Assembly (NCBI RefSeq): GCF_003315075.1
Contig: NZ_QNRJ01000011.1
Location: 1-64,000 of the forward strand
Length of the DNA stretch: 64,000 nucleotides
Source of the DNA: Rossellomorea aquimaris
Lineage (GTDB): Bacteria > Bacillota > Bacilli > Bacillales > Bacillaceae_B
Direction: 5' to 3'
Shown: piece after piece, positions 14,518 to 22,588 of the stretch
How positions within the stretch are numbered: position 1 is the first letter of the stretch
Layout of the letters: every line of letters begins with the position of its first letter
Translations under genes and position numbers: made by a program
The notes under the pieces: model-generated
The model's input: only the letters and a program-made list of their open reading frames with translations
The model's database searches: none
What the model was told of the DNA's origin: nothing

Positions 14518-14850
14518 ATGTCAAACCAGCATTCCATTTTAAAAACCGGGGATTGGATCAAAGGGAAATTACTTTCAGGTGAATTGGTCATCGGTTATAT
14601 TGAAAACCTTGATATCCAAAGTCAAACACTAAAAGCAAAAGTCGTGACAAGTGATAATAAAACCATTGAAGGCAAAAGCCTTCCCTTATTAAACAGACAG
14701 GTGACCAAAATACCATCCACCCCTGTAAAAAATAAGGAACAAATCCAGTTCCTGATTGACCTTGCGCTTGCAACGGGTGACCAAGAGTGGTTCTTGGAAC
14801 TGACTGCGAAGTTGAATTCCATGCGGGAGCTTGCAGAGGGGATAAAGTGA
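14518..14850 (+). CDS. IDEAL-domain protein in the spx/Rrf2 locus
   Basis: A 110-residue protein. The N part (residues 8-60) is a beta barrel-like segment: GDWIKGKLLSGELVIGYIENLD-x-TLKAKVV, and the C part (about 72-100, KEQIQFLIDLALATGDQEWFLELTAKL) is an IDEAL domain with its core IDLAL. ATG 14518 has GGGAAGG at good spacing. The operator upstream ties it to the Rrf2 repressor. A role in protein contacts during thiol stress is possible but unproven. Confidence 0.75.
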   Translation: MSNQHSILKTGDWIKGKLLSGELVIGYIENLDIQSQTLKAKVVTSDNKTIEGKSLPLLNRQVTKIPSTPVKNKEQIQFLIDLALATGDQEWFLELTAKLNSMRELAEGIK

Positions 14851-14862
14851 ACATCATGAAAG

Positions 14863-14893
14863 AGCTGAAGAGAGTGATTCTTCAGCTTTTTTT
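14863..14893 (+). terminator. terminator of the spxA2-saiR-IDEAL locus
   Basis: AGCTGAAG (14863-14870) and CTTCAGCT (14880-14887) with a nine-base loop, then a run of T. Confidence 0.85.
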
Positions 14894-15032
14894 TTGTTGA
14901 TTTACCATTCTAGGGATTAACCCTCTCCTCCTAAAGTCGTAGAATACATTTGACCATTTGGTGGAAGAAGACTACTAGAAAATGGAATAGAATGAAATCA
15001 GATAAAGAGACGGGAAGAGGAGGAGCTCTACG

Positions 15033-15845
15033 ATGAACAAATATGTGTGTACGACATGTGGAATTCAATATCCGGGGAGTCAGGAGGAACCTGAAAGATG
15101 TCCCATATGCGAGGAAGAACGTCAGTATGTCAATCCGGATGGTCAAAGCTTTACGACACTGGATGAAATGATCCGAAGCGGAGTCTATCAAAATACCATT
15201 CTACAAGAAGAACCGGGACTGTACAGCATCACCACCACACCGAAATTCGGCATCGGACAGACGGCTTATCTGATTACAAATGGCAGATACAATGTGTTAT
15301 GGGACTGCGTCACGTATCTGGATGAGAAGACGATCCGGACCATTGAGGAGTTGGGCGGGATCGATGCGATCGCGGTTTCCCATCCGCATTATTACTCTGC
15401 GCAGCTGGAGTGGGCCGAACGGTTTAATGCGCCCCTTTACCTCCATCGGGATGATCGGAATTGGGTCATGGAACAGAGCGAGGGGATCCAGTTCTGGGAC
15501 GGGGAAGAGTTGACGTTGAAAGAAGGGATTTCACTGCACCGCCTTGGTGGGCATTTCAAAGGGGGAGCGGTTCTTCACTGGAGTCAGGGCGGGATTCTGT
15601 TGACAGGGGATATCATTCAGGTGGTGGCGGATACGGACTGGGTCAGCTTCATGTACAGCTATCCGAATCTCATTCCCCTGCCGGCAGGTAAAGTGAAGGA
15701 GATGGCTGAAAAAGTAGAGCCTTTATCTTTCCATAAGCTGTATAATGCCTTTCATCGGGTGATAGCAAAAGATGCCGATCAAGCGGTCCAACGATCTGCA
15801 GCGAGATATATCATGGCTTTGGAAGGTAAACTGTTTTCTACATAA
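15033..15845 (+). CDS. zinc ribbon-MBL fold metallohydrolase fusion
   Basis: A 270-residue protein. It begins with a rubredoxin-like zinc ribbon (Cys6, Cys9, Cys23, Cys26), then a metallo-beta-lactamase fold: GQTAYLITNGRYNVLWDCVTYLD, AVSHPHYYSAQLEWAERF, LHRLGGHFKGGAVLHW, and ILLTGDIIQVV. The usual HxHxDH motif reads SHPHYYSAQ, lacking the D-H pair, so the second metal site is probably lost or altered; GGHFKGG and the TGD aspartate are kept. Possible roles are a one-metal hydrolase or a redox-linked enzyme. GAGGAGG ribosome site. Monocistronic. Confidence 0.78.
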   Translation: MNKYVCTTCGIQYPGSQEEPERCPICEEERQYVNPDGQSFTTLDEMIRSGVYQNTILQEEPGLYSITTTPKFGIGQTAYLITNGRYNVLWDCVTYLDEKTIRTIEELGGIDAIAVSHPHYYSAQLEWAERFNAPLYLHRDDRNWVMEQSEGIQFWDGEELTLKEGISLHRLGGHFKGGAVLHWSQGGILLTGDIIQVVADTDWVSFMYSYPNLIPLPAGKVKEMAEKVEPLSFHKLYNAFHRVIAKDADQAVQRSAARYIMALEGKLFST

Positions 15846-15859
15846 TCCAAGAACACGCG

Positions 15860-15902
15860 GAAAATGAGGGACGGACCTCTAAAAGGTCCGTCCCTCATTT
15901 TC
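15860..15902. terminator. GGGACGGACC palindromic repeat acting as bidirectional terminator
   Basis: GAAAATGAGGGACGGACCT (15860-15878) and its exact complement (15884-15902) form a perfect 19-bp stem. It lies between converging genes; on the minus strand it overlaps the last codons and the stop of the DUF1445 gene. Confidence 0.8.
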
Positions 15903-16671
15903 CTTCCTTCAGATACTCTTCATTGCTCCAGTCTGTTACGAACATATGACCAGGGGCATGGGTCATCATGAAGGGGATCTTTGCGTGGAGGGCAACTGCT
16001 TGTGGCGTCACGCCGCAGGCCCAGAACATCGGTGTTTCGCCTTCCTTGATGCCGACAAAGTCACCATAATCGGGTCGTGTGATGTCCCCGATGCCGATTT
16101 CTGTGGGGTCACCGATATGGACAGGAGCCCCGTGCATCTTAGGGAATAAAGAGGTGATGTCCGCTGCTTTTTGTACCAGGTGATTCGGGACCGGTCTCAT
16201 GGAAACGACCATTGGACCTTGAAACACACCGGCTTTTTCCGTCTGGATATTCGTCTTATACATGGCAACATTCTTATTCTCCTCGATATGCCGCAAAGGG
16301 ATCTCTCCCTTGATCAGCTGGCTTTCAAATGTAAAGCTGCACCCGATGAGAAAAGTGACGAAATCATCTCGCCAACCATCATCGATCCGCGTCTTCTTTT
16401 CCACCAATTGACCATGCTCATACACGTGATAGAGGGGGATATCGGTTCGAATGTCGGAGCCTTTCCCATACCCTGATTCGAATTCACCGGCTTCCAGCAC
16501 TTCGACAATCGGGCAGGATTTGGGATTCCGGGTGGTATATAGTAAAAAGTCAAAGGCGTACTCCTTAGGCAGGACGACTAAATTGGTCTGTACATAATCC
16601 TGGCAAACACCGGATGTGTGGGATTGGTGCTCCCCGTTTCGAATGCGGTTTCTTAATTCTGAAGGTAACAT
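15895..16671 (-). CDS. DUF1445 / YcsI family putative hydro-lyase
   Basis: A 258-residue protein of the UPF0317/DUF1445 family (YcsI), related to D-glutamate cyclase; some members are annotated putative hydro-lyases. Typical marks: HTSGVCQDYVQTNLVVLPKEYAFDF near residue 18, FLIGCSFTFE near 105, MVVSMRPVP, and GETPMFWACGVTPQAVAL..THAPGHMFVTD at the end. AAAGGAAG ribosome site. Its stop codon falls within a dispersed repeat, so the last residues (EGK) may not be ancestral. Confidence 0.87.
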   Translation of the reverse strand: MLPSELRNRIRNGEHQSHTSGVCQDYVQTNLVVLPKEYAFDFLLYTTRNPKSCPIVEVLEAGEFESGYGKGSDIRTDIPLYHVYEHGQLVEKKTRIDDGWRDDFVTFLIGCSFTFESQLIKGEIPLRHIEENKNVAMYKTNIQTEKAGVFQGPMVVSMRPVPNHLVQKAADITSLFPKMHGAPVHIGDPTEIGIGDITRPDYGDFVGIKEGETPMFWACGVTPQAVALHAKIPFMMTHAPGHMFVTDWSNEEYLKEGK

Positions 16672-16758
16672 GGGTTCAGCTTCCTTTCTTTGTTGATCGA
16701 ATTTTCTCTATTTTAACACAGGAGGTCCATCCATATTGAATCGGCTTCCTGCAAAGGG

Positions 16759-16917
16759 CTAATGCTTCCGATTTCTCTTAATCAAATAAATCACAAAAAA
16801 ACCAAGGAATATCCCAGCACTATAGGTAAGGATAAACGATAAATCCTGCATTCCGATCAGGAACAGTCCGAGAAAGACGACGATCCCGACCAGTAAAGAA
16901 AAATACCAGTGGTGCAT
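16759..16917 (-). CDS. small two-TM membrane protein
   Basis: A 52-residue protein with two hydrophobic segments (residues about 5-22 and 25-44) and a basic C-terminal KRNRKH. ATG 16917 follows GAGGTGATC at a good distance and is preferred to the longer frame. Family not recognised. Confidence 0.6.
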   Translation of the reverse strand: MHHWYFSLLVGIVVFLGLFLIGMQDLSFILTYSAGIFLGFFVIYLIKRNRKH

Positions 16918-17090
16918 GATGATCACCTCATTCACTAAAAAGATTTCCAAATACATCCATAAATGTACTATACCCGGATGATCGATTCCTAATCATTTGT
17001 ATCTCCTTCCCTGAGCTCAATTGGGTAAGAGCACAATTCCCCGACACTTGCATAGGATATCTTGGTAAAAATCTGAAGGGAATGAGCAGC

Positions 17091-18005
17091 ATGTACAATG
17101 TTCCGATGACGTATTCAAATCAGCCTTATGCGAATCTAAACCCCATGACAAGAACCGGGGAGGAAGGGAATCATCCGATTGCTGAAATCCTTTTCGACGG
17201 AATCAGGGGAAAGGCGGCAACAGCCGATCTGTACAGCCGATTAGCCCATGTAGCCCCGAATCAATACCACCAGCATGAACTTCTTCAACTGATGGAAGAC
17301 GAACAGCGTCACTGGTGGCAACTGACCAATCTATATACTTCGCTTACGGGAAGTCAGCCCGTTTATCAGGTGGAGAGTGTTCCATTCCATTCTTACCGGG
17401 ATGGATTGCAGAGAGGATATGAGGCGGAATTGGCAGATTACGAACAGTTCCGGATCGGATGCCTGCAGGCCCAGCATCAAACCCTGTATGAGGTGTTCGC
17501 CAATGCGTGTAAGGATGAATGGGAGCATGCGAGGCGATTGAGTGTATTGGGAGCGGATGAGGACAGACGGATGCCATCGATGGATTATGGTCCAGCACCG
17601 TTTGTCGTGAATATCGACGAGGCAACGATACAAAATGACACGTTCCGAACCGCCATCTGGACGGGAGAGCATCTGCAGGTGACCTTGATGAGCATTAATC
17701 CGGGAGAGGATATCGGGTTGGAGATTCATCCGCACCTGGATCAATTCCTGCGCCTGGAGCTAGGACAGGGAATCGTACGGATGGGAGACCGGCAGGATAA
17801 CTTAACCTTTGAGAGAGAAGTGAAGGAAGACTTTGCGATCGTGATCCCGGCCGGTACGTGGCATAATGTGATCAATACGGGTGATACGCCGATTAAGCTT
17901 TATTCGATTTATGCTCCGCCTCAGCATCCCCGGGGGACGGTTCATGTGACGAAGGCGGATGCGGAGGCTGCGGAGGCAGGTCGCGGGTATTATTTTACGG
18001 AATAG
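17091..18005 (+). CDS. ferritin-like domain fused to a cupin
   Basis: A 304-residue two-domain protein. Residues about 25-155 are a ferritin-like four-helix bundle with Glu/His ligand patterns (LMEDEQRHWWQ, YEAELADYEQF, CKDEWEHARRL). Residues about 185-285 are a cupin: LEIHPHLDQFLRLELGQGIVRMG, then FAIVIPAGTWHNVINTGDTPIKLYSIY with PPQHPRGTVH. The cupin keeps the metal-binding histidines. The protein could couple an iron or peroxide-handling domain to a small-molecule sensor or isomerase, but the reaction is unknown. ATG 17091 has GAAGGG about ten bases upstream and is preferred to 17082. Monocistronic. Confidence 0.82.
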   Translation: MYNVPMTYSNQPYANLNPMTRTGEEGNHPIAEILFDGIRGKAATADLYSRLAHVAPNQYHQHELLQLMEDEQRHWWQLTNLYTSLTGSQPVYQVESVPFHSYRDGLQRGYEAELADYEQFRIGCLQAQHQTLYEVFANACKDEWEHARRLSVLGADEDRRMPSMDYGPAPFVVNIDEATIQNDTFRTAIWTGEHLQVTLMSINPGEDIGLEIHPHLDQFLRLELGQGIVRMGDRQDNLTFEREVKEDFAIVIPAGTWHNVINTGDTPIKLYSIYAPPQHPRGTVHVTKADAEAAEAGRGYYFTE

Positions 18006-18116
18006 GGATTCATGTGATTTCGAATATGAAACCATGTGTAAATAATATTGTCCCATTCCTGTTGCCACTACCTTACCATTTTCAATTGACAGTCTAAAGA
18101 CGGGGGCATTTTGAAC

Positions 18117-18160
18117 AAAAAAACGCATTGAACTCAACTTGAGCCCAATGCGTTTTAGTT
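18117..18160. terminator. bidirectional terminator between cupin and mce-like gene
   Basis: AAAAAAACGCATTG and CCAATGCGTTTTAG flank a short loop between converging genes. Confidence 0.75.
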
Positions 18161-18163
18161 TAG

Positions 18164-18589
18164 CTAGATTTTTTCCCCGTCCGGATAATCACAATACTCG
18201 ATGATTGTGCCTTCAGTATCAGCGGGATTCAAATAAATCAATCTTCTCCCATGCTTGTTGACACGGAGACTGTCCTCCAATATGCGGATCCCCTTTGGCT
18301 TCAGTTCCTCAATAGCGGCATCGAGATCATCCACTCGATAGGCGATGTGGTGGACGCCCTTGCCTTTTTGCTTGATGAACCGTGCGATCGGCGACGTATC
18401 ATTATTCGTCGGCGCAAGTAATTCGGTTCTGGCGCCGTCCACTTCCATGATGGCAATCTCGCTTTCGACACCCTTGGCATCACTTCTGTAGCGGTCGATC
18501 AGCTTCGCCCCGAGGACATTTTCGTAGAAGCGGATGGTATCTTCTATGTTTCTGACAGCCACTCCGATATGGTCGATTGTCTTTTTCAT
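18164..18589 (-). CDS. mce: methylmalonyl-CoA epimerase-like VOC protein
   Basis: A 141-residue one-module vicinal-oxygen-chelate protein. It has IDHIGVAVRNIEDTIRFYENVLGAKL at the start, GKGVHHIAYRVDDLDAAIEELKPKGIRILE in the middle and GTIIEYCDYP at the end, closely matching methylmalonyl-CoA epimerase, which interconverts the (R) and (S) forms. Metal ligands would be His and Glu in these motifs. AGGAG precedes ATG 18589. The mutase genes are not in the window, so the pathway assignment rests on family resemblance. Confidence 0.8.
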   Translation of the reverse strand: MKKTIDHIGVAVRNIEDTIRFYENVLGAKLIDRYRSDAKGVESEIAIMEVDGARTELLAPTNNDTSPIARFIKQKGKGVHHIAYRVDDLDAAIEELKPKGIRILEDSLRVNKHGRRLIYLNPADTEGTIIEYCDYPDGEKI

Positions 18590-18684
18590 GATCATTCTCC
18601 TAAAGTCTGAATCAGTTTAGGTGCTATCTTATCATATCTTTTAGGTGACGTGAAAGAATCGGTTCGTCCCTGTGCTTGTTTTTC

Positions 18685-19089
18685 AAAGGCTATTTTCGCA
18701 AAGTTTGTTGCTATTGTAGAGAAGAAAGTAATAGTTGATTTCCGCTACAGGATGCTTGCTTTCAGCGGGGCTGGCGGGGAGCCTCCTCGTCTGTGCCTCC
18801 GGGGTCTCACCTGTCAAGCTCCAGTTTAAGAAGAATTATGTTTACTAGTTAGATTGTTTTTGGACACCTTGTAGCTCTGTCACGAAAATTCTCGTGAAGA
18901 TGGTAAGGGGAACTGCGCAGACTCCTGCGGAAGTACGGTCGTGCCGAGTCCCCGTTCGGCTAAGCTGAGGAGGCTCGGCCGAACGCTAGCTGCAAGCGAA
19001 GCAGTTCCCCTTACCATCTAGCACACACTAATTGACAGAGCCTTGCAGAACTTATGTTAAAAACAATAATCTTTGCGAAAAGAGCCTTT
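18685..19089. repeat. nested inverted-repeat element of about 405 bp (MITE-like)
   Basis: Outer 26-bp inverted repeats (18685-18710 and 19064-19089, three mismatches, AAAGGCT-TTTTCGCAAAG) enclose a second pair GCTCTGTCA/TGACAGAGC (18874-18882, 19033-19041) and a third perfect 18-bp pair (18899-18916 and 19001-19018). Inside the third pair is a GC-rich palindromic core. To the left, 18728-18830 has a GC-rich stretch (TTTCAGCGGGGCTGGCGGGGAGCC and onward) of the kind I recall as a common Bacillus intergenic repeat, apparently truncated. No open frame. Fills most of the 18590-19320 gap. Confidence 0.7.
18899..19018. repeat. inner 120-bp palindromic element
   Basis: GATGGTAAGGGGAACTGC and its exact complement bound a GC-rich interior with further short stems (GCCGAG/CTCGGC). 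It could fold as one long hairpin RNA. It is nested in the larger element. Confidence 0.7.
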
Positions 19090-19097
19090 TTAAAAGA

Positions 19098-19143
19098 AGG
19101 GACGGACCTTGTGCTTCCATAAGAAAGCTTGAGGTCCGTCCCT
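19098..19143. repeat. GGGACGGACC palindromic repeat
   Basis: AGGGACGGACCTT (19098-19110) and GAGGTCCGTCCCT (19131-19143) flank an inner stem GTGCTTcc/aagcTTGAG. It lies next to the nested element and upstream of the copper-binding gene. Confidence 0.75.
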
Positions 19144-19320
19144 GTTTACAAGGGGGTGCTTTTCCAAGATGAGCCTGTTTACCCTCTATTTTTGCAGAAG
19201 ATATGCAAATGAAAATAAACCTCTTTGTTTATAAAAAAATGTACCTTATCCGTTTATTACAAAATGAACGGGATATAGTAAACGTGTAGGGAATATTCAA
19301 TCTTAAAGGAGGAGTTCACA

Positions 19321-19647
19321 TTGTCACACGAAAAATATCAATCGGCCATTAACGCATTACATGAATGTATGGTAGCTTGTAATCATTGTTACGACTCTTG
19401 TTTAAAGGAAGACGATCTCAACATGATGAAAGAATGTATCCGGTACGATCGGGAATGTGCGGATATGTGTGCATACTTAGAACAATCCTTAGTAAGAGGA
19501 ACACCATTTGCGTCTGAACTCGCTGGAGTGTGCGCGGCGATTTGTGAAGCATGTGGGGAAGAATGCAAGAAGCATGATCATGATCATTGTCAGGCATGTG
19601 CCGATGCTTGCTTCAAATGTGCAGAAGAATGTAAGAAAATCGCCTAA
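19321..19647 (+). CDS. Cys-rich four-helix bundle copper-binding protein (Csp/DUF326)
   Basis: A 108-residue cytosolic protein with 16 cysteines arranged as CxxxC and CxxC pairs along predicted helices (HECMVACNHCYDSC; CIRYDRECADMC; GVCAAICEACGEEC; HCQACADACFKCAEEC). This is the copper storage protein (Csp) pattern: thiols line the bundle core and bind many Cu(I) ions. No export signal. TTG start after AAAGGAGGAG. It converges on a two-component system and is near a YdhK-type lipoprotein gene, suggesting a metal-related locus. An imperfect dyad (TATCCGTT/AACGGGATA near 19237-19273) precedes it. Confidence 0.87.
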   Translation: MSHEKYQSAINALHECMVACNHCYDSCLKEDDLNMMKECIRYDRECADMCAYLEQSLVRGTPFASELAGVCAAICEACGEECKKHDHDHCQACADACFKCAEECKKIA

Positions 19648-19662
19648 AGGAAATGACATAAG

Positions 19663-19696
19663 AAAAGATCAAAGGACAAGGAGCCTTTGATCTTTT
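19663..19696. terminator. bidirectional terminator, csp/response regulator
   Basis: AAAAGATCAAAGG and CCTTTGATCTTTT form a 13-bp stem, with further T beyond, between converging genes. Confidence 0.85.
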
Positions 19697-19698
19697 TT

Positions 19699-20382
19699 TT
19701 ATGTTTTCCACTGGTAGCCGATGCCCCATATTGTCTTCAAATGATGTTCAATAGGGAAGCCTGCTTTCTTCAGCTTATCCCTTAAATTCCTGATATGGGA
19801 ATCGACGGTTCGGATATCGGTCATAGAATGGATATCCCATACCATGAGAAGGAGCTGTTCCCGGGTGTATACCCTTTCTGTGTTCTTCATCAAGGAGTGC
19901 AGGATTTTATATTCCTTTAACGTCAGAGGGGTGATTTCATTTTCATATTTTAACGTGTAGGAGTCTCCGTCCAACGTAAAAGCCCCTCTGGTCAAGCGTT
20001 GATCATCTACTTGGTCATACTGTTTGATCCTTCTGAACTGAGCGTTCACACGTGCGACCAGTTCCCCTTCATCAAAGGGCTTCGTGATATAGTCATCAGC
20101 CCCGGCGTTTAAGCCTTTAATGACGTCATCCTTATCACCCCTGGCCGTTAACATGATGATGGGGACGTTTGAAAATTCCCTGATTTTTTCACAGGTCTGG
20201 AAGCCACTGAGCTCAGGCATCATGATATCTAATAGAATCAGGTCTACGGAATGTTTTTTAACAGACTGAATGGCGTCATAGCCGTTATTTTTCTTTGTGC
20301 ATACATACCCGTGAGGCTTCAGATAAAGCTCCAACAGGTTCAGCATCCTTCTTTCGTCATCGATTAATAAGATGGTATTCAC
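19699..20382 (-). CDS. OmpR family response regulator
   Basis: A 227-residue regulator: receiver domain with DDE near the start, LLDIMMPELSG (phosphoacceptor Asp) and the switch TARG, KPF; then a winged-helix DNA-binding domain ending VDSHIRNLRDKLKK-IKTIWGIGYQW. GTG 20382 has GGAGGT seven bases upstream and gives the natural MNTILLIDDE start; the TTG at 20397 is an alternative. It lies directly after its kinase gene. Targets may include the divergent YdhK-like gene. Confidence 0.88.
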   Translation of the reverse strand: MNTILLIDDERRMLNLLELYLKPHGYVCTKKNNGYDAIQSVKKHSVDLILLDIMMPELSGFQTCEKIREFSNVPIIMLTARGDKDDVIKGLNAGADDYITKPFDEGELVARVNAQFRRIKQYDQVDDQRLTRGAFTLDGDSYTLKYENEITPLTLKEYKILHSLMKNTERVYTREQLLLMVWDIHSMTDIRTVDSHIRNLRDKLKKAGFPIEHHLKTIWGIGYQWKT

Positions 20383-20400
20383 CAGACTGACCTCCAAACT

Positions 20401-21762
20401 TCACAGTATTATGTTGATCGATGTTCCCTTATTTCGTTCACTTTGAATGGAAATTTGACCGCCATGTGCTTCCACCAATTCTTTCACAATGGATAGCCCG
20501 AGACCGGATCCGCCAAATTCCCTGGAACGTGATTTCTCCACCCGGTACATCCTGTTGAATACCTGTGGAAGTTCCTCCGGCGGGATGCCCATTCCCTGAT
20601 CGTGAATCAAAAGGCTCATATTCCCTGAGTCGTTTCGCTCAACCGTCACCTCTGTCGTTGAATGAGGGGGCGAATGTTTTAGCGCGTTATCCAATAGGTT
20701 CATGACGATTTGTTCGAGACGTATGGGATCGGCAAGGAACGGGAAATCCTCCTTCACAGTCAAAATGAGATCGATTCCCTTTCTTTTAAAAACAGGAGCT
20801 ACCTTGTTGATGACTTTATGATAAAAAGAGCCTGAATCGATGGTTTCAGTTTGAATGGAGAAATTATTTTCATCAATCTTTGCCAGCTCAAATAAATTTT
20901 CGATCAACGTCAGGATGGTTTTGGATTCTTCCTGGATGATGTTCAGATATTCTTTTCGTTCAGATTCCGGGATGTCCTCTCGTAAGGCTACATTGGCATA
21001 CCCTTGAATATAGGTCAGGGGGGTCCTGAGCTCATGAGAAATATTCGCCAAGAATTCAGTGCGCTCCTGTTGAATGGTTTCTAAATCTGTTGCCAGCCTC
21101 TGAATGGAATCCGATAGATCCCCAAGTTCATCCTGACCGAGTTCCGGAAGTTTCACCTCGAAATTCCCTTTGCTCAATTTTTCCGTCGCCTGCTTCATTT
21201 TTAACAAGGGACGGGTCAGAAGTTTTGATAGGAGAAAATGGATACCCGTTAAGATGATGAGACTCAGTATTCCTGCGAGAAGGAAATGGCGGTTCAACTG
21301 GCTGATCAGGTTCCGTAACGGTGCGGCGCTCTTGAACATATAGACGTATCCTTCGTTTCGTTCACTTTCGAAGGATGTGACGGTGGCTAAATAATTCATG
21401 TCCTTCCAATTCGATTCGATGACCCTTCCTTCACGGGTCAAGGATTCAGGGGGGACTTGGATTAGTTCACGCATTCCATCCGTTAATTCCCTTGACCCTG
21501 TGATGACGTTATGGTTCTGATCCGTGATCACGACTTCCGTTTCCGTTTTGGATTCCATGAGGGCTATGTGATGCAGCGTCGTTTCCGAATAACGGTCCTC
21601 TAACACATCGCGATGACTATTCCCCCGGGATAAAATCGATTGAAACTCCTCCTCGATCCGTGTATCGATGATATTGTCATATAGATAGAGCATCAATAAC
21701 CCTTCCATCACAAGAACCGCGATCGTAAAGTAGAGGGCTAACTTGGTTGAAATTTTATTCAT
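20401..21762 (-). CDS. two-component sensor histidine kinase
   Basis: A 453-residue membrane kinase. Two membrane segments (residues about 8-28 and 163-183) frame an extracytoplasmic sensor of about 130 residues; then HAMP (LLTRPLLKMKQATEKLSKGNFEV), HisKA with ANISHELRTPLTYIQGY (phosphoacceptor His), and HATPase with NLLDNALKHS, DQGMGIP and GSGLGLSIVKELVEAHGG. Orthodox, complete. Co-transcribed with the response regulator. Divergent from the YdhK-like gene, so the 21763-21940 gap must hold both promoters. Confidence 0.9.
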   Translation of the reverse strand: MNKISTKLALYFTIAVLVMEGLLMLYLYDNIIDTRIEEEFQSILSRGNSHRDVLEDRYSETTLHHIALMESKTETEVVITDQNHNVITGSRELTDGMRELIQVPPESLTREGRVIESNWKDMNYLATVTSFESERNEGYVYMFKSAAPLRNLISQLNRHFLLAGILSLIILTGIHFLLSKLLTRPLLKMKQATEKLSKGNFEVKLPELGQDELGDLSDSIQRLATDLETIQQERTEFLANISHELRTPLTYIQGYANVALREDIPESERKEYLNIIQEESKTILTLIENLFELAKIDENNFSIQTETIDSGSFYHKVINKVAPVFKRKGIDLILTVKEDFPFLADPIRLEQIVMNLLDNALKHSPPHSTTEVTVERNDSGNMSLLIHDQGMGIPPEELPQVFNRMYRVEKSRSREFGGSGLGLSIVKELVEAHGGQISIQSERNKGTSINIIL

Positions 21763-21940
21763 GGTATAACCTCATTTTGTCATTTCCTTTATTTTACCGA
21801 AAAAATATGAAAAAACTATGCACAATGCCTGAAAGCCGGATCCATTTGTCATAAATTCTTCATGGTTCTTTTCCCTTTCTCCATATTAATTGCAATTTTA
21901 CGGGGTAAACTTTAGTGGGAAGATGATAAGGAGGATGACC

Positions 21941-22528
21941 ATGACTACAAATAGTAAAAAACCGATCCTATTACTCATTACCGCAATGTTACTTCTACTG
22001 GGAGCCTGCTCCAACAATGGAGGGGATATGGGACATGAAGGCGGAAGTGACCAGGAGATGAAAGAAGACATGGACGGGATGGACCATGGTGACATGAATC
22101 ACTCCAGTTCAGGAGAAGTACCGGAAGGCTTGAAGGAAGCCGCCGATCCGACATATATAGTAGGAAGTAAAGCCATCATCCAAGATGACCATATGGAAGG
22201 GATGAAGGGAGCGGAAGCGACGGTCACTGGTGCTTACGATACCTTCGTCTATACCGTTACCTACACACCGACCACTGGCGGAGAAAAAGTGAAAGATCAT
22301 AAATGGGTCATTCATGAAGAGATTGAAGATCATGGAGAGGAACCTTATGAATCGGGGGATGAGGTCGTCCTGAACGCCGAACACATGAAAGGGATGGAAG
22401 GTGCGGCCGCAACCATAGATTCCGTTGAAAAGACGACGGTGTATATGGTGGATTTCACACCAGTGACAGGTGGAGAAGAGGTGAAGGATCATAAATGGGT
22501 GACCGAGAGCGAGTTGTCACCTGAATAA
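21941..22528 (+). CDS. ydhK: YdhK-like lipoprotein with two DUF1541 repeats
   Basis: A 195-residue secreted lipoprotein: signal segment and lipobox LGAC (residues about 17-20), a Met/His/Asp-rich linker (GGDMGHEGG, MDGMDHGDMNHSS), then two tandem DUF1541 units, each with DHMEGMKGAEATV/EHMKGMEGAAATI and a VYTVTYTPTTGGEKVKDHKWV-type end. The Met/His-rich linker is typical of copper-handling proteins. ATG 21941 follows AAGGAGG with six bases between. Likely controlled by the divergent two-component system. Confidence 0.85.
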   Translation: MTTNSKKPILLLITAMLLLLGACSNNGGDMGHEGGSDQEMKEDMDGMDHGDMNHSSSGEVPEGLKEAADPTYIVGSKAIIQDDHMEGMKGAEATVTGAYDTFVYTVTYTPTTGGEKVKDHKWVIHEEIEDHGEEPYESGDEVVLNAEHMKGMEGAAATIDSVEKTTVYMVDFTPVTGGEEVKDHKWVTESELSPE

Positions 22529-22550
22529 AGGGTGGTTTGGTAAACCATAA

Positions 22551-22588
22551 AGCAAGAGCTTATTCTTTTAAGGATAGGCTCTTTTTTT
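22551..22588 (+). terminator. terminator of ydhK-like gene
   Basis: AAGAGCTTATTC... and ...GGATAGGCTCTT form an imperfect stem followed by TTTTTTT. Confidence 0.6.
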
